A stretch of DNA of 47,543 nt from Anaerolineaceae bacterium. GTDB lineage: Bacteria > Chloroflexota > Anaerolineae > Anaerolineales > Anaerolineaceae. The notes beneath the pieces were generated by a model, which saw nothing but the letters and a program-made list of their open reading frames with translations, did not search any database and was not told the origin of the DNA. The stretch covers positions 1 through 47,543 of the forward strand of contig JAURZL010000002.1 in the NCBI GenBank assembly GCA_030653365.1, read 5' to 3'. Shown piece by piece: positions 44,369 through 47,543 of this stretch (its first letter is position 1; every line of letters begins with the position of its first letter). The position numbers and the translations under genes were made by a program.

Positions 44369-45265
44369 ATGTATACACTCGAAGACATCCAAAAGCGCAT
44401 CAATAATATTCAGGACCTGCATTCGATTGTCCGAACAATGAAAGTACTGGCAAGTATCAGTATTCGCCAGTACGAAAAGGCAGTCGAATCATTGGTGGAT
44501 TATTCACGTACTACTGAGATGGGTTTGCAGGTGGCTTTGCGGAATCGAGCTGCTCTGGTAGAAGCCAAAACAAAACAGGTGGAGCGCTTTTTTGGAGTCA
44601 TTGTGATTGGTTCTGATCAAGGGATGTGTGGACAATTCAATGAACAGATAGCCAGCTACACCCTCAAAAGATTGGATAACATGGGCATCCCCCAGCAGAG
44701 ACGTTCGGTGTTTGCTTTGGGTAGTCGAGCAGCCTCGCGTCTTGAATCGATGGGGCAGCCGGTGGATCATTTCTTACCGGTTCCCAGTTCGGTGGAAGGT
44801 ATTCGCCCAACCGTCCAGGATTTGCTCTGGCAGATTGATCAATGGCGTGAGAAAGAAAAACGCGATACGATGTATATCTTCCATAACCATCTGATCTCAG
44901 CTTCACAATCAAGACCTCGCACTACCCGCTTCTGGCCTATTGATCCGGAAGATTTTCGCTTTTTGGAAAAGAAAGCCTGGCCGACCAATATCGTACCTAC
45001 TTACACCATGCCATGGCAGGATCTCTTCTCTGCAATAATTCGGCAATATTTATATGTAGCACTCAGCCGTTCTTTAGCTGAATCGCTGGCGAGTGAAAAT
45101 ACCAGCCGATTGTTATCCATGCAGGTGGCAGAGCGCAATATCGAAGATAAAATTGCTGAATTTACCAATATCTATCACCAGCAGCGTCAGAATTCGATCA
45201 CCAGCGAACTTTTGGATATCGTCTCCGGGTTTGAGATATTAATGAAGGAAGGCGAAAAGAAGTAA
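44369..45265 (+). CDS. atpG: N-ATPase gamma subunit
   Basis: The central rotor stalk, 298 residues from ATG 44369 (alternative GTG 44360). The N-terminal helix reads TLEDIQKRINNIQDLHSIVRTMKVLASISIRQYEKAV, the C-terminal helix SLAESLASENTSRLLSMQVAERNIEDKIAEF. Between them is the Rossmann-like part with VIVIGSDQGMCGQFNEQIA. It diverges from housekeeping gamma but keeps the family pattern. It is the last gene; no strong terminator is visible before the converging esterase gene at 45309. Confidence 0.92.
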   Translation: MYTLEDIQKRINNIQDLHSIVRTMKVLASISIRQYEKAVESLVDYSRTTEMGLQVALRNRAALVEAKTKQVERFFGVIVIGSDQGMCGQFNEQIASYTLKRLDNMGIPQQRRSVFALGSRAASRLESMGQPVDHFLPVPSSVEGIRPTVQDLLWQIDQWREKEKRDTMYIFHNHLISASQSRPRTTRFWPIDPEDFRFLEKKAWPTNIVPTYTMPWQDLFSAIIRQYLYVALSRSLAESLASENTSRLLSMQVAERNIEDKIAEFTNIYHQQRQNSITSELLDIVSGFEILMKEGEKK

Positions 45266-45308
45266 GCATTATTTTCTCTTAACCCGCAAGAAAAATGGTT
45301 TAACAGAT

Positions 45309-46118
45309 TTATTTTCCGATTAAAAAAGCCAGGGGGATATGTACCCGTTTACGCCAATAAGATTCGTGATGCGAGTGACCTTCAAATTTGCGTGTGATCC
45401 AATTCTCGCCTGCAACGTATCCACCTTTTTGTAAAACTTTATCCGCTTTGGTCTGGTAGTTTTCATATTCTGCATCAATTCCCTCAGTACCAAAATCAAA
45501 ATAGAACCTGTGTGTGTCAGGGTCAGGCAAGTGAGCTTTAAGGTAGTTGATCATCAGTTGCTTCAGGATTGGCCAATGGGTGGAAACGCAGCCAGCACCG
45601 CCGAAGATGTGCGGGTATTCACAGATGGCATACAACGAGATCAGCCCTCCCATACTGGATCCCATGATTGAGGTATCCCCTTGACCAGGCAGAGTGCGGA
45701 ACTGTCTGTCGATCTGCGGTTTCAATTCCTCCACCAGAAATTTCAAATAGGCATCCGAATAAACCTCACCAATCTTTTTTTGGGATTTTTTATACACAAC
45801 CTGGCCACGCGATGTCTCGGTAAATGGTTTCCAGGGAAGATATTCCTGAACACGTTTGTTCGTGTTCCAGATCCCAACGATAATTGCTTCACGCACTTTC
45901 CCGGTTCGCAATAAGCGGTGCATGGCAGTGACGACACCCCAATCCACTTTCGCAAAGGCTTCCTTGCGATTGAACAGATTTTGTCCATCCTGCATGTATA
46001 CTACTGGATAGTACTGCATGGATTGCTCATGGTAGCTCGGCGGCAGCCAGATATCCACATTGCGCGGATCAATAAATTGGGAGAAATGGTTATCCCACCG
46101 GATCGTTTGTACTCTCAT
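45309..46118 (-). CDS. Esterase (alpha/beta hydrolase, esterase-D-like)
   Basis: The 269-residue protein is an alpha/beta hydrolase of the PF00756 esterase type. Its nucleophile elbow GSSMGG is near 153-158 with the preceding DTSIMGSSMGGLISLYAICEYPHIFGG, the acid is probably in DFGTEGIDAEY, and the catalytic His is in FEGHSHHESYW near 250. The N-terminus PVVYMQDGQNLF is typical of this branch. No signal peptide is seen, so it is intracellular. Substrates include short acyl esters; not defined here. It converges with atpG. Confidence 0.9.
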   Translation of the reverse strand: MRVQTIRWDNHFSQFIDPRNVDIWLPPSYHEQSMQYYPVVYMQDGQNLFNRKEAFAKVDWGVVTAMHRLLRTGKVREAIIVGIWNTNKRVQEYLPWKPFTETSRGQVVYKKSQKKIGEVYSDAYLKFLVEELKPQIDRQFRTLPGQGDTSIMGSSMGGLISLYAICEYPHIFGGAGCVSTHWPILKQLMINYLKAHLPDPDTHRFYFDFGTEGIDAEYENYQTKADKVLQKGGYVAGENWITRKFEGHSHHESYWRKRVHIPLAFLIGK

Positions 46119-46202
46119 GGATTTTTCTCCATAGGAAGGGATATAGAGATTCTATCCATTTTCCCCCAGAAAAGTCAACTGAAACAGGAACAATCCAATG
46201 TC

Positions 46203-46231
46203 TTGACGGTTGCGACGTCCGACTCTACAAT
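46203..46231 (+). promoter_or_regulatory. Sigma-70-type promoter of the DUF606 gene
   Basis: TTGACG and TACAAT with 17-base spacing, 31 bases upstream of the start codon at 46263. Confidence 0.7.
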
Positions 46232-46262
46232 TCACCCATTCAGTAACAATGATGGAGGAAGA

Positions 46263-46721
46263 ATGAAAAATATGCTTTTGGTTGGCGCACTGGCAGCCAT
46301 CCTGACCGGAATCCTGATCGGCACCCAGGCGACACTCAGTAATCGTGGTGGCAGTATTATTGGACCGATTCGTACTGGTCTCCTGACCAATTTAGGAAGT
46401 GGTTTATTTGCCCTGGTTTTCATTCTGATCTCCTTGATATGGCACACGCTTGAATGGCGTAACCTGCCACAGCCAACTGTTTGGATGCTGCTTTTCTCTG
46501 GTGGATTGGGGATTCTGATCGTGATTGGTGTCGCTTTCTCACTGCGCTATGTGGGGGTGACCGCCGGTGCAGCTGCGATTATTATGGGCCAGTTGTTGAT
46601 TTCTACAATTGTCGATGCGACCGGACTCTCCGGACAGACACCAATTCCCATCAGCTGGCAGCGGATGGCTGGTTTGCTGGTGATGGGACTGGCGGTCTTT
46701 CTTTTGCTGCCAAGAGAATAA
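46263..46721 (+). CDS. DMT-superfamily DUF606 (YdcZ-like) membrane protein
   Basis: The 152-residue protein has five membrane helices and the DUF606 landmarks GTQATLSNRGGSIIGPIRTGLLTNLGSGL and YVGVTAGAAAIIMGQLLISTIVDATG. Members of this drug/metabolite-transporter branch often work as duplicated or paired half-size transporters. Substrate is not known. GGAGG lies 5 bases before ATG 46263; a longer ORF reading from 45918 is antisense to the esterase gene and not preferred. Confidence 0.9.
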   Translation: MKNMLLVGALAAILTGILIGTQATLSNRGGSIIGPIRTGLLTNLGSGLFALVFILISLIWHTLEWRNLPQPTVWMLLFSGGLGILIVIGVAFSLRYVGVTAGAAAIIMGQLLISTIVDATGLSGQTPIPISWQRMAGLLVMGLAVFLLLPRE

Positions 46722-46810
46722 ACAGGTTCAGGAATCGAATGACCACTGTTTCAGATAATTAAAAACGGATTTTTATAGGTTTTTTTTCTGATCTATGGTT
46801 AAATAAAGGC

Positions 46811-47368
46811 ATGCTTCCACCATCAACAGGTAAATTTCTGATCGGCATTGTAGAACAAACCTGGCTGGGTAACGAACCGCCAGAATTTGATCTGTGTTCA
46901 CATGGCCGTCTCTGGCTGGAGGTCGATGGACAGATCATTCTGGATGGCCGCGAGATTTATGGCATCAGTGAGAGTGCTTTAGCTTTGTTGCGCACGCTGG
47001 ACCATGACCACACGCCCGAGCAAGCACTGGCGGAAAAACTCATCTTCCATGGTTGTGGGATGGTGCTGATGATGGGTTGCCCGATAGGGGTCAATTGGAC
47101 AGTGAACCATCAGGATGGAAGGGTACAGCTCAGCAATTTCAAGCGCTGGGACTCGCCGGATGAGCAGCATCCACAGGAATTCCCGGATCTGGTAGTGGTT
47201 CTTTCCTTTAAAGAATATCAACAGCAGGTGCTGGCAATGGCTGCGATGGTGCGCGAGTTCTTTAAGAGTGAGACCAAACAGTTCTTTGATATGCAGGACC
47301 AGCTGGCATATGAGCGTTTCTGGTCTGAATTTGAAATGCGCTATAAGCTGCATGCGTTGGGAAGTTGA
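46811..47368 (+). CDS. Protein of unknown function
   Basis: The 185-residue protein has no recognised domain. The first half shows FDLCSHGRLWLEVDGQIILDGREIYGISESALALLRTL, a beta-rich pattern, then CGMVLMMGCPIGVNWTVNHQDGRVQL. The second half is helical and ends in FWSEFEMRYKLHALGS. It lacks a signal peptide or membrane segment. It lies 89 bases after the DUF606 gene. I do not recognise a family. Confidence 0.6.
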   Translation: MLPPSTGKFLIGIVEQTWLGNEPPEFDLCSHGRLWLEVDGQIILDGREIYGISESALALLRTLDHDHTPEQALAEKLIFHGCGMVLMMGCPIGVNWTVNHQDGRVQLSNFKRWDSPDEQHPQEFPDLVVVLSFKEYQQQVLAMAAMVREFFKSETKQFFDMQDQLAYERFWSEFEMRYKLHALGS

Positions 47369-47407
47369 TAAGTTATTAAGTTCTTAAGTTTATGAGTTCT
47401 TGAGCTA
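47366..47407. repeat. AAGTTCTTAAGTTTATGAGTTCTT repeat
   Basis: Related to the string at 4580-4620. It begins at the stop codon of the preceding gene. Confidence 0.5.
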
Positions 47408-47462
47408 GTATGTTAAAAGCGGTATTGTTAGAAGGAAAAATACTTCGATAATATAGTAAGGT

Positions 47463-47523
47463 GATCCGGCAAGCCGATATGAGCTAGGTACAAGATACCG
47501 TTCAACAGCACGGTTGCCGGATC
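47463..47523. repeat. Inverted repeat GATCCGGCAA / TTGCCGGATC
   Basis: A perfect 10-bp inverted repeat, 47463-47472 and 47514-47523, with 41 bases between. It may be the end of a terminator or a small element cut by the window's edge; no gene is inside. Confidence 0.6.
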
Positions 47524-47543
47524 CAAAAACAAACAAGCCCGAA

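Noticed and set aside
45918..46262. N-terminal extension of the DUF606 gene product
   Set aside because: The extension is antisense to the esterase gene, and the start at 46263 has a proper ribosome site and the family's usual N-terminus.
47463..47523. Terminator at the window end
   Set aside because: The arms are 41 bases apart and no T run follows, so it is listed only as an inverted repeat.

Overview
This is a chromosomal window from a bacterium, most likely a member of the Chloroflexota, class Anaerolineae. That placement is an inference. It rests on a complete N-type (Na+) ATP synthase operon, a membrane pyrophosphatase, many small membrane or lipoprotein genes of a kind common in that group, and abundant intergenic palindromic repeats of the GTAGGGGC...GCCCCTAC type. 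No rRNA or ribosomal-protein marker is present to confirm it.

Layout. Bases 1-133 hold the tail of a fasciclin-domain gene and its terminator. An arsenic operon (arsR plus a two-domain arsM-like methyltransferase, 173-2045) carries two near-identical operator palindromes. Next come a GxxExxY protein, a double MerR regulator, a methyltransferase and a PadR/DUF2812 pair with a cluster of operator repeats (2155-5600). A SRPBCC protein, a decayed C-terminal remnant of a second membrane pyrophosphatase gene, an M24 peptidase homologue lacking the usual Asp ligands, and an intact membrane pyrophosphatase (hppA) fill 5762-10165.

From 10575 to 20695 runs a single-direction block of virus-derived genes: TerS-like, TerL, portal, prohead protease fused in frame to the major capsid protein, holin-like, GH25 lysozyme, a small protein, a head-tail adaptor, a distal-tail-like protein and a hub/fibre-like protein. 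There is no integrase, repressor, replication gene, tail tube or tape measure. The protease part is interrupted by one in-frame amber codon, while the capsid part has its own strong internal ribosome binding site. Hairpins precede both lysis genes, and repeats of host intergenic type lie inside the block. This is the most interesting locus of the window: a decayed prophage or a domesticated, GTA-like or particle-forming cluster.

After it come a small zinc-ribbon gene whose 3' end carries a consensus promoter for tRNA-Asn(GTT), a small membrane protein, and a GNAT gene bracketed by two copies of a composite palindromic repeat. These are followed by a DUF5995 protein, a secreted protein, a large GH63-like glycosidase, a DsrE protein, two more SRPBCC proteins, a DUF6483-like protein, an isoprenylcysteine methyltransferase-like membrane protein, a frameshifted lipoprotein, a diguanylate cyclase, two tandem paralogous lipoproteins and a double-META lipoprotein (20830-38189).

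The operon atpDCQRBEFAG (38532-45265) encodes an N-ATPase whose c subunit carries the full Na+-binding signature. With hppA in the same window, this suggests a sodium or mixed sodium/proton energy economy. An esterase, a DUF606 transporter and an unrecognised protein close the window.
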